In this document: positions 38,458-64,000 of the stretch, one piece after another | Numbering within the stretch: the stretch's first letter is position 1 | Layout: each line of letters starts with the position of its first letter | Translations under genes and position numbers: made by a program | NCBI GenBank assembly: GCA_034509495.1 | Contig: CM067508.1 | Coordinates: 24,463,240 to 24,527,239 of the forward strand | Length of the DNA: 64,000 nucleotides | Reading direction: 5' to 3' | Origin: Acestrorhynchus altus | Taxonomy: Eukaryota; Chordata; Actinopteri; Characiformes; Acestrorhynchidae | Notes under the pieces: generated by a model | What the model saw: the letters and a program-made list of their open reading frames with translations, nothing else | Told to the model about the DNA's origin: nothing | Database searches by the model: none

Positions 38458-39090
38458 CACATATCCCCCACACACCCACAATCCCTCGCTAACTTTTCTG
38501 TTATATGGCTTAAAATGTACTGCAACATTTTTGGTAGGTGAAAAGATTCCTGTTTGTTTACTTTGTTGCTGTTTTGCAGCTATGAAGAGCTTGTGCAGTT
38601 TGAATATGAACAGCACTAAACTCACTGCAGACACTTATGAGGACCTAAAGGTAAGGTACACTTCATCACAATCTCGGTTGTTCTGAAAGTACGTTACCAA
38701 AGTATTTCAGCAGTGTCACACAAAAACCTTGTATTTCTGTTTTTGTAAGTTTTGGGGGTTTTTTTTACTTTTTGACATACTGTACAGCTGACTGTGGTGT
38801 TTTTTCTTTTAGTACAAAGTCATGATGAATAGACCGATAGAAATGCACCAAAATGACTTGGAATAAAATCTTTTAACATCGACTTCCATTGAGAGTTAAA
38901 GTTGCTGTTTTGAGTGTAGAAGGTTTTTGTGTGAGAGGGACCATTTGTTGTTTTTCCTATAATGTGAATCACCTTAATTAATTGACAGTATTTATACGTT
39001 TTGCCTAAATATCTTTTCTTCTCTAATTTTTAAAAGGCTAAACTTCCCAATCTAAAGGAAGTGGATGTTCGTTACACAGAGGCCTGGTAA
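12895..39090 (+). CDS. cmip: C-Maf-inducing protein (complete, 21 exons)
   Basis: CMIP is a signalling adaptor with an N-terminal PH domain and C-terminal leucine-rich repeats, studied in T cells and podocytes. Exons: 12895-13218, 29127-29252, 30920-30970, 31246-31407, 32584-32625, 32934-32996, 33316-33396, 33490-33593, 33820-33924, 34622-34993, 35408-35473, 36013-36039, 36194-36242, 36375-36482, 36665-36781, 36871-37011, 37303-37350, 38034-38180, 38276-38381, 38580-38650 and 39037-39090. All borders are GT-AG and all phases agree, giving 787 codons plus TAA (human 773). The start ATG has a strong Kozak context (A at -3, G at +4), and no in-frame ATG lies upstream in the open frame. Long identical stretches to human include FLRRWEPHHLTL, RWEVVLKEIR, PPPDLCEFFCK, RERPRSMVVIEVFTPVVQR, LNELNAGMEVVKKFI and VDVRYTEAW. 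The N-terminal 50 residues and exon 10 differ most. Recognition is from memory of the human protein. Confidence 0.97.
15834..15882 (+). repeat. (TG)n microsatellite
   Basis: A TG run with one TTTG interruption, in cmip intron 1. Confidence 0.9.
15935..16215 (+). mobile_element. Tc1-like transposase fragment (family C, copy 1)
   Basis: The stretch AATTATGATGGCTAGATGAC, followed by GGTCAGAGCATCTCCAAAAT and AGGTCTAAGGAAGAACCACT, is the helix-turn-helix region of a Tc1-like family widespread in fish. Its transposase there reads like SISKTAALVGCSRSAVVSTY. The frame is broken and no ends are visible. A second fragment lies at 23665-23935, and a deleted copy with both ends at 59480-59830. Confidence 0.65.
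16655..16770 (+). repeat. Dispersed repeat family B, copy 2 (diverged)
   Basis: Contains GATAGAAATGCTCCAAATGC, then GCATGGATTCTTTTGAAAGTT and GTCATTTTGGACATACATGA, corresponding in order to the family blocks at 6455 and 38825. Confidence 0.55.
17065..17123 (+). repeat. (TA)n microsatellite
   Basis: About 29 TA units in cmip intron 1. Confidence 0.95.
18825..20000 (+). repeat. Dispersed repeat family B, copy 3, split by a hAT-like insertion
   Basis: The left part (18825-18852, GCTGAATGGATAGACCTATAGAAAT) and the right part (19868-20000, ATAGAAATGCTCC, then TTAACTTCAATTCTAAGTTAAG, CCTGTAAAGTCAACATTTTGG and AGATACATGTTTTT) join into one family copy once the element at 18853-19867 and one target duplication are removed. 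Confidence 0.8.
18853..19867. mobile_element. hAT-like non-autonomous DNA transposon, copy 1, complete
   Basis: Starts TAGGGATGTGACGAAG and ends with the imperfect inverse CTCCATCTTATCCCTA. An exact 8-bp duplication, ATAGAAAT, flanks it (18845-18852 and 19868-19875). Eight-base target duplications and TAGGGATG-type ends are features of hAT elements. The 1015-base body has no transposase. Minus-strand frames of about 100 codons inside are hydrophobic and lack known domains. A second copy lies at 23946-24882 in the same orientation. Confidence 0.8.
20466..20610 (+). mobile_element. DNA-transposon end fragment (AACCCCAATTCCAATG type)
   Basis: The stretch beginning AACCCCAATTCCAATGGAGT, and continuing GTGTAAAACATAAATAAAAA and GATTTGCAAATTCTTTTCAT, resembles the end of a non-autonomous DNA transposon common in teleosts. 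It is truncated on the right and abuts a Tc1 fragment. Confidence 0.55.
20611..21660 (+). mobile_element. Degraded Tc1/mariner transposon (+ strand)
   Basis: Pieces correspond in order to a Tc1 transposase gene: ATGAAGACCAAGGATATCTC near the start, AACAAACCTGCCAAGGAAGG (linker), AAACATAGTGGTGGCAGCAT (the KHGGGSIM motif), GCATACTGCTAAAGCAACAC (PKHTAKATLEW, after the second catalytic Asp) and CCAGACCTTAATCCAACTGA (the PDLNPTE motif). It ends in GTGAATACTTTTCCAGGCACTG followed by TA. Frameshifts and deletions have inactivated it, and the left end is missing. Confidence 0.75.
22024..22195. mobile_element. Short inverted-repeat element (MITE), family D, copy 1
   Basis: Begins TACCGTATTTTCCAGACTAT and ends CTTATAGTCCGGAAAATAAGG plus TA, so the two ends are inverse copies of about 30 bases. 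The interior has a second inverse pair (ATAAGATGCACC and AAGCTGTACCTCATTATAAG). No coding capacity. A related copy lies at 51719-51887. Confidence 0.7.
22294..23436 (-). mobile_element. Tc1/mariner transposon, decayed, with both ends
   Basis: The ends CACTCCCTTCCAAAAGTATTG and CAATGCTTTTGTAGGGTAGTG are imperfect inverse copies, with TA on both sides. A minus-strand frame at 22665-22883 shows transposase remnants: MVWACMASSRMGTLTFIDDV, and then DWPSQSPDFSPIENLE, the region of the third catalytic acid. Stops and deletions break the gene. Confidence 0.75.
23665..23935 (+). mobile_element. Tc1-like transposase fragment (family C, copy 2)
   Basis: GTTGATGTGTTGAGTGCAGG, AAATGGGCAAACATGAGAAT and GACGAGCCAGATTGTTGTGG are the start of the same transposase family as at 15935, read on the + strand. 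The fragment stops where hAT-like copy 2 begins. Frame broken. Confidence 0.6.
23946..24882. mobile_element. hAT-like non-autonomous transposon, copy 2, left end missing
   Basis: Highly similar in the same order to 18900-19867 (for example CGGGCAGCATGCTTAAAGTTG, AGACCGCCAATGTTCATCTG and TTTATAATTCCGCTTTACAT). It ends CTCCGTCACATCCCTA at 24882, the expected right end. The first 90 or so bases of copy 1 have no counterpart, so the left end was lost at the junction with the Tc1 fragment. It carries an extra palindrome at 24567-24612. Confidence 0.8.
25389..26948 (-). mobile_element. Near full-length Tc1/mariner transposon with a disabled transposase
   Basis: Long terminal inverted repeats (outer GGTACCCCTCGGTTAATGAA and its inverse near 26910; inner CCTGGACAGAAATGATGATACC and its inverse near 26750) give the IR/DR layout, with TA at both ends. 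Three minus-strand frames make up the transposase in order. The 26363-26707 frame holds the helix-turn-helix (EIRKKIIDKHVKGKRYKTI). The 25976-26362 frame holds the first catalytic Asp (LWTDDTKIEIFG) and KHGGG. The 25777-26034 frame holds the second Asp (VLQQDNNPKHTAK). Frameshifts between them and loss of the final part make it inactive. Confidence 0.85.
27552..27620 (+). repeat. (TTTTA)n microsatellite
   Basis: About thirteen TTTTA units in cmip intron 1. Confidence 0.95.
28576..28612 (+). repeat. Short tandem repeat, unit GACAGAGA
   Basis: Four to five imperfect units of GACAGAGAGA type. Confidence 0.8.
29253..30919 (+). other. cmip: cmip intron 2
   Basis: Strongly AT-rich with no repeat family or coding frame recognised. 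GT donor at 29253 and AG acceptor at 30918-30919. Confidence 0.6.
31408..32583 (+). other. cmip: cmip intron 4
   Basis: AT-rich, with a short ATA run near 31976. Nothing else was recognised. Confidence 0.6.
33925..34621 (+). other. cmip: cmip intron 9
   Basis: Ends in a long CT-rich tract (34553-34612) before the acceptor at 34620-34621. Otherwise nothing notable. Confidence 0.65.
34622..34993 (+). other. cmip: cmip exon 10 with a proline-rich linker
   Basis: The largest internal exon. After the conserved RDNSPSLKEIRNGCQQ it encodes a proline-rich stretch (PEPPTPPPTTALSPPPP and so on), then a serine- and asparagine-rich segment, and returns to the conserved SEPNLIDCLLVSPA. The human linker at this place is less proline-rich. 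The stretch is probably disordered and could bind SH3 domains; that is inference. Confidence 0.8.
37351..38033 (+). other. cmip: cmip intron 17
   Basis: Very A/T-rich sequence (37500-37900) with poly-A runs. No element ends seen. The donor is GTTAGT. Confidence 0.6.
38397..38452 (+). repeat. (CA)n microsatellite next to a cmip 5' splice site
   Basis: About 27 CA units starting 15 bases after the exon 19 donor at 38382. In the transcript this reads as CA repeats. Confidence 0.95.
38825..38970 (+). repeat. Dispersed repeat family B, copy 4
   Basis: Reads ATGAATAGACCGATAGAAATG, CAAAATGACTTGGAATAAAA and GACTTCCATTGAGAGTTAAAG. Probably closest to the family consensus in its left half. It lies in cmip intron 20. 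Confidence 0.75.
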
Positions 39091-42000
39091 ACACGTTCAG
39101 CATCATTGATTCTCAAGGAACGTCTGACATCATTTAAACATATGGATTTGCTGACATCATCTGAAGAGCCTTTGACATCATCACAATCACAGACATTTGC
39201 AGATAAGGACTGTCTTTATAGGAACACCATTTCAAACATAAGGACCTTTGGTGACATCAGTCCACAGCAGTTGTCGAGTGTCATCATCCTAACACCCAAA
39301 CACGAGGATGTTCTTTGTAGTTGCGTCAAAATGAATATTTATAGTGACATCAGATGGCAAGGAGCCTGTTTCTATTGATATCACGGGGACTATCCTAGTT
39401 CTCTGTCTATTTCTGAGCGTCTGCCCTTCCCAATATCCCTCTCGGAGTTTCATCCCCCTAACATTAGTTGTGTTTACTGCAACTGATGCTTTGTGCATTA
39501 TCTCTGTGTTTTCTGTTACACCCAGACCAACACGGCAAAACTTTGAATTTCACACCCTTTCCTTTTCCCAGCAGACTTCATGTGAGTGAGGTCTTTCTCC
39601 TGCCTATGCCCCTTTTTTGCGACGGGGTGCCGTTTTTCCCCGGAGGTACACTGGTGAGGGTGTTAGCAGCCAGAGCCACATTCCAGTACAGTTTTTTTTA
39701 TATTGCCTCCGTGTGGCAAGCCAAACATCCACAAAAATTGGATAATTGTTCTTGTTACATTTCTGTTTGGTCCTCTCAGTTCAAATTCTGCCATTTTCTA
39801 TCCTTCATTAAATGTTGCGGTCGCCTCTGCAGAAAGGTGGCAGCCAGAGTGTCCACTACTGTATACACTCATTTTCGCCTGTCTCCCTTTCTGTCTCGAA
39901 GATTTTTATCAACTTGAATGAGCATATTTTTCCAGACATCTCTGCTTTCATAAATTGTGTGTTTATACAGTATAAAGTATATATATCTATATATATATTA
40001 TATATATATACATATAAATATATCTATTCCCTTTTGACATTTTAAAAGCAGACATTTGAAGAGCTTGAGCATACAACCTACTAGAAAGATTTTCTTTTTT
40101 GTCTTATTGTACAGTGTACAAGTTTGATCATGCACCCATATTTAAGAGAATGGTTGTTTGGAAGGTAGTCTGGAACTACTCAATATTTATGAAGCTTCTT
40201 TCTCTGGGCCCCTCTCTTTCTCACAGTCTGTCTCTCTTTTCTACTCATGCTACTCATCACTTTTGTCAATCAAATGAACCGAGATGGTGCCTAAAGGACT
40301 TTTTTTTTTTTTTTTTTTTTTCTGTGAAATGTGCATCACTAAGGAGCCGTGAAGAGGTGGCATGGTGTTGGCTAATAGCAGTCTGTATGTAAATACTTCA
40401 CCGAATTTTAACTTTTCCTGCAAACTGGCTTTGATCTTTACTGCAGGTTCATCAGCATAGGTGAAATGTTTGGTTTCATATTGTGGCCAGTCAGTTCTAC
40501 CACACATAACCTGCACCAGTGGTCGACAAACTATTCAGCACATTTTACAAGAAATCAAACATGAAGCCATAATTTATTCAAACTGGTCATTCATTTTAGC
40601 TTTCTCACATTAGTCATGCAACAGAACACAAATCTGTTTCCAAATAGGCTAACCATCACTAGTTGCCAGGTGGTATTCATTAGCATCAGGTGGAAGAAGT
40701 CACTGTTCCTGCTTTGTAAGAGAGAATGTCTCCATATATTTTAATATGCAAAGGTTGACAGTGGGCAGAGTGGTCATAGCTGCTTTGGCTAGACGTTCGG
40801 CCCTCAGAAAAGTGTACAAGGCTGCTTGTTTCTTCTCTCCCTGCACTTCCAACCACAGACAGCAAGACTGTGCTCCAGTTTGCTACCCAGGTCAGCTTGA
40901 CCAGTGTCTGATTAGACTGTTTTTGTTGTTTTTTTTTGTTTTTTTGGTGGTCAAGCTGGTGTGGCTTCGTCCAGAGTTGGAACTATGCGGTAGCTTTAAA
41001 CTCAAGCCCGGAGATGAGAGTTTAATACTGTGTGTGCCATGGATGATAGTGGCACCAAACTCCATTGTGTTCTACCATCTCGGGTCTCGATCAGGACCCT
41101 GCATGGTTGCATCCTGTATAATGTACATACAAGTGTATATAATTTCCCTTCCCCCTTCCTACATGTCTGTCATGTATTTCTCTGTCTCTCTTTCTCTCAC
41201 ATTTTTGGGAGACTGCTGTTGCCTTCATTTTTAGGATGTGTGTGCGTGTGTGTGAGATCAGCATTTTTTTCCCCAGACCAAGTGCACTGTAATTGCTTTC
41301 CAACTGTCTGTGTTCAGTGGTTTTTATCTTTCGGTTGTTTTTGGACTGTTTATCACTTTAATCCATATTTTGTTGATTTGTTGTTTTTGGTTTTTTTTTT
41401 TGCATGTACATGTTGCATTAGAGCAAAGATTTAATTTTGTAATTTTAATTTGAAATGTTTCAGTAAGGGTCAGATCACTAACTGAGATTGGGCCCCTCAC
41501 CTCACCTCCAGTCCAACCCTGAGTAATCAGCCATAACCACTTACCCCATAGATTAATGTGCATGTATATATGTGAGAGGGAGAGGCAGAGCAAATGTGCA
41601 ATTACAGACCAATAAATTCATAATGTGGTGTCCAGCAGTAATGTAATAATGATAAGTTACCGTTGCAAGCAGGAGCACAAGATCCTTTGTGTTGGTGAGC
41701 AAACTGGACATTACAGAGTTTTTTGGGGCTCTAGTTTGAAGGCTCTACTGTTTATAAGTGGACCATAAGTCAGCAGGGGGAGGTGAGGGCTGGAAGTGTC
41801 TACATAGCAAGGCGAGTTTTGTAACTGTTGCTTTGTTCAAAGGAATTTAAATTTCTACTGTTTCAGACAGAAAGGGCAAAAAAGGAGGCATAGGGGCTAG
41901 AATGGGCGGGGTAGGATGGGGTGGTCACATTTTTTCTATAGTAATTGAGGGGAAAATTAGTTTTACAGAGCCACTCATCCATTTGTCATATCTCTTTCCT

Positions 42001-42400
42001 GTGTAGCTCACTGTGCTTTGGGCACTTGTTTGTCTCTTCTCACACCCTTTTACTTCACTCCTCTGAGATATTAGAACTCTTTTTCAACATTTTTTTAAGC
42101 TTTCTATCATTTTGAATTGTGACTGAGTCTTAATGTGGTAAAGAATGGGACGCCTACCACTGCGGTCCCTTTCCTGAGCGCAGTCATGTACATAAATGAA
42201 CTACATTTCCCATGATTCCTGGAGTTTTTTTGCATATAGAACTGCCCTTATTTCCTCCTGTCTGTGTTTATCTGCTTCTTCAGCTGGGTTGCTGCTGCCG
42301 CTGCTGCTCTGTGGCTGTTGTAATGACAATACAAGACCTTCAACAGGAAAATAAAGACAACTACGATGTGAAATAATTTCAAATAAAATAAACTGTCTGT
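39091..42400 (+). other. cmip: cmip 3' UTR (right end uncertain)
   Basis: No real coding frame follows the stop codon. Candidate polyadenylation signals are AATAAA at 41611 and the cluster AAATAAAGAC / AAATAAAATAAACTG at about 42346-42393, the latter followed by GT-rich sequence. Frames of up to 162 codons here show no domain or codon pattern. Confidence 0.5.
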
Positions 42401-43321
42401 GAATATGTTTCAAAGGTGATGCTTTGGCAGTTGTTCTTTCACAGAAATTCACAATTTATAAGCTGAAATCCTCTGATTTATTGTACAACACCTTTTCCAA
42501 GTCTGAATAATCATATCAGCTCAACAAACTGACACCACTGAAACCAAAAACATTTTATCATGTTGCGAACAAACAAGTCACAATTTAATTAACACAGTTC
42601 AGCCAAATGGTATATTTAGTTGAACAGGAGATCTCTCCACTCTCGTGTGAGGGTCTTCATCTTGGATTCTTCCAGCTGACGTCTAAGACTAATCTGTGTC
42701 CTGCTCTGGATGTCTCCTCACCTTTGGTCTGAAAGCAAAATGGTCACAACTCCATCTAGTCTGCTCTCATCTGCCCAGTCTGTACTAAGAACATCAGCAG
42801 CAGAGCCAATGAAAGGAGGCCTCAGAAGCAGATGTGAAGTGAGTGGACAGGGGAATATCAACCTGAAGAGCTTTTTCTTCATGAGTAGAACTTGCTGTTG
42901 TTAATTTTCTTTTCTTTTATCCTGCAGGGAGAAAGGATGACATTAGATCTTAAACAATAAAAACTTAATTTTCTATATTCTACTCAATGTGCACTTTAAT
43001 TCTATAATTACTTTGTAGTTCTACAAAGAATGTAGTCCTTCTGTTTCTCTGCAGGTATTTGTAGGCGGGGGGTTATTCTCAGCACTGCAGTGACACTGAC
43101 ATTGTTGGTCTGTGTTATGCTGGAATGAGTAAGTCAAGACACAGCAGTGCTAAGAATAGCCCACCAACAAGAAATTTACCAGTTTGGAATGAGGTGGGGT
43201 TTTGGCGATCCAACATCTTGCCCTCACCATGCTGAATGCAATCAAATCAATGTTCATCAATGTAGTCGAGTGTCTTCCCTGTACAGTTACTTCAACAAAG
43301 GCAAATAAACCCTTTAATATA
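42401..43321. other. Spacer between the cmip 3' end and a Tc1 element
   Basis: Contains a fragment of a common fish repeat at 43070-43200 (GGGGTTATTCTCAGCACTGC AGTGACACTGACAT type). No gene recognised. Confidence 0.45.
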
Positions 43322-44533
43322 CAGTTGTGGCCAATAGTTTTGAGAAAATGTTGGCTTTCACAAAGTTTGCTGCCTCAGTTTTTTTAGACCCTTCTGTCAG
43401 ATGTTTATATGCTATAATGAAGCACAATTATACTGTTTTATTTTTTATTTGCAAATACATCTAAGACTTATTATTTACAGTGTTGATCCTTCTTTAGGAC
43501 TTCTGCAATTGGCATAATCTCAGGATGCTTAGTGTTGGCATGACACAGGACTCAAGGTAGCGCTCACCTTTTCTTCTCTGGACAATCATTTAGATTTACT
43601 TTTACATTTATGACCTTTGGCTCTTATCCAAGAGCAACTTTTCTGTTCACTCAGAAATTATCCTTAGTAGTTTGTAGAGGCTACAATCCAAAGATACCTC
43701 AAGTGTAGATGCTGCCAAAACAAAAGTCAGATTGGAGACCACCATACCCACAAAATAGAATCAGTAATAAAGTAGTAATAATAATAGAAATAATAGAATC
43801 ATATCCTTATAAGTGTTAAGTGCTCAAGAAAGAGATGGGTTTTCAGTCAGCATTTGTCATCAAAGAAAGTAACTTTACCACATTCCTCTGCAGTCCCTAT
43901 ACTTCCTGCAGAATGGCAGTCTGTTCTTGATGTTTTGCTTGGCAAGAAGTGGCTTCTTTGCTGCCCTTCCTCAAAAAGCCTTTTTTTAATGTATGTTCAG
44001 ATGCATTCACACCTGCCCTCTGCCATTCCAGAGTGACCATTCTTGCACTGGTGGTGACATGATCTCATAGCTGCCTCCTATTTAGGAGACAGTCCTGATG
44101 CCCTGGAGCCTTCTTCACTGCATTTGAACCACTCATTGAAGTTCTTGATGATTGGATAAATGGATGATTGGGGAGCTATGTTATGTCCTTGCCTGTGAAA
44201 CGCTTTTGATTTAACGCAATGATGACTGCACGTGTTTCCATGGAGATAACCATGTTTAACAGAAGAACACTTAAAAGCACTGCTACCCTTTCAAAGCAAC
44301 CTGTCTGCTCTTCTAATCAGGATGACATAATGAGATCATCTGTCTTGTCCTCATTAACCTTTTCCCTGAGCTAATGAAATTATCACTGAAATTATTTTAG
44401 CAGGCCATTTTATAAGGCTGGAATGCAGTAATTTTTGTGATAAGCTCATTTTCATGGCAGAAAATGACTTGCAATTAATTGCAATTAATATGACCACTTT
44501 GTGAAAACCAAAATTTATGCCAATCACAAAAGT
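43322..44533 (-). mobile_element. Tc1-type transposon, decayed, interrupted by another repeat
   Basis: The left end, CAGTTGTGGCCAATAGTTTTG followed by TTTCACAAAGTTTGCTGCCTC, and the right part, GCAATTAATTGCAATTAATATG and ACTTTGTGAAAACC, match a Tc1 family known from salmonids and other teleosts. Transposase remnants on the minus strand lie near 43530-43570, 43855-44040 and 44085-44280. A SINE/LINE-tail-like stretch is inserted at about 43590-43850. The element ends about 30 bases from the plcg2 stop codon. Confidence 0.7.
43590..43850 (-). mobile_element. Probable SINE/LINE-tail insertion nested in the Tc1 copy
   Basis: TTTATGACCTTTGGCTCTTAT CCAAGAGCAACTT resembles the inverse of the conserved tail AAGTCGCTCTGGATAAGAGC of fish SINEs. 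It interrupts the Tc1 sequence between two parts that are normally adjacent. Ends not resolved. Confidence 0.45.
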
Positions 44534-44562
44534 TCACTCTCCTGCAATTTGTCATTATGATA

Positions 44563-63663
<19,101 letters not shown>

Positions 63664-64000
63664 CTGCAAAACAGAATCAGGCCAGATAGTATCTGACTAA
63701 TCAGTTGAAGAACATGAGCACACAAAAAAAAAAATAACCTTGACAAATTAACATTCTGAACATTCTGAACATGTGTCGATCAGAACTGACCCATGGAAAA
63801 GAAATAAACTGGCAGACCAAATCTAAATTCATTTAATAAAAAGCTTTTTTAATGTTTGCTTTCATAAATAGGAATCCTGAATTTCAAACAGAATGAAATT
63901 CTCTCCATATCCATTAGAAATATGGACTGCATAAAGATTTCAGGCTAAAGAAGAAACAGAAGACATGATCAGTGACGGAGAGAAGAGAAAGGTATAGAAA
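63664..64000 (-). other. plcg2: plcg2 intron (partial)
   Basis: Sequence upstream (in transcript sense) of the first visible plcg2 exon. AT-rich, with no exon seen. The N-terminal coding exon(s) must lie beyond the window. Confidence 0.6.

Larger units (their letters stand above)
38034..39090 (+). other. cmip: cmip exons 18-21: leucine-rich repeats
   Basis: Repeating units of the type LENLSLAFTNVT, LKQLNLWSTQFGDAG, LQVLNLCETPVTDAG, LCSLNMNSTKLTA and LKEVDVRYTEAW mark the C-terminal leucine-rich repeats. The protein ends at the same place as the human orthologue. The acceptor of the last exon (TAAAAG at 39036) is unusual close to the AG but has a pyrimidine tract before it. Confidence 0.88.

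Noticed and set aside
39468..41434. Frames of 134-162 codons after the cmip stop codon
   Set aside because: No domain, no splice logic and no codon pattern; the position fits the cmip 3' UTR.

Overview
The window is vertebrate nuclear DNA, most likely from a teleost fish. Coding information is split into short exons with GT-AG introns. The proteins are close to mammalian gigaxonin, C-Maf-inducing protein and phospholipase C gamma-2. The non-coding DNA is full of Tc1/mariner, hAT-like and SINE-type repeats familiar from fish genomes, plus long simple repeats. The repeat spectrum would fit an otophysan fish such as a characiform, but I cannot fix the species from sequence alone. The gene set matches the GAN-CMIP-PLCG2 block of human chromosome 16q23.

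Layout: (1) 1-5178, + strand, the last six coding exons of gan (gigaxonin), encoding its C-terminal Kelch propeller; its 5' part lies before the window. (2) 5179-12390, the gan 3' UTR and a repeat-rich intergenic stretch. (3) 12390-13330, a GC-rich CpG-island promoter and first exon of cmip. (4) 12895-39090, + strand, the complete cmip coding region in 21 exons (787 codons by my joining). Its 15.9 kb first intron carries most of the transposons in the window. (5) 39091 to about 42400, the likely cmip 3' UTR. (6) 43322 to about 44533, a Tc1-type transposon lying against the plcg2 stop codon. (7) 44563-63663, - strand, thirty coding exons of plcg2, covering everything except the N-terminal exon(s), which lie beyond the right edge.

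Function: gigaxonin is a BTB-Kelch adaptor for cullin-3 ubiquitin ligases. CMIP is a PH/leucine-rich-repeat signalling adaptor. PLC-gamma-2 hydrolyses PIP2 downstream of immune tyrosine kinases. They are neighbours by conserved synteny, not an operon. cmip and plcg2 are convergent here, whereas the human orthologues all run the same way, so plcg2 appears inverted.

I found no RNA genes, CRISPR arrays or new multi-gene system. The most interesting items are: a hAT-like element with a perfect 8-bp target duplication inside an older repeat; a six-copy, same-strand short repeat family; a decayed partial duplicate of a plcg2 SH3-region exon; CA repeats just downstream of 5' splice sites in both cmip and plcg2; a transposon that probably forms the plcg2 3' UTR; and changes at regulatory tyrosines of PLCG2.
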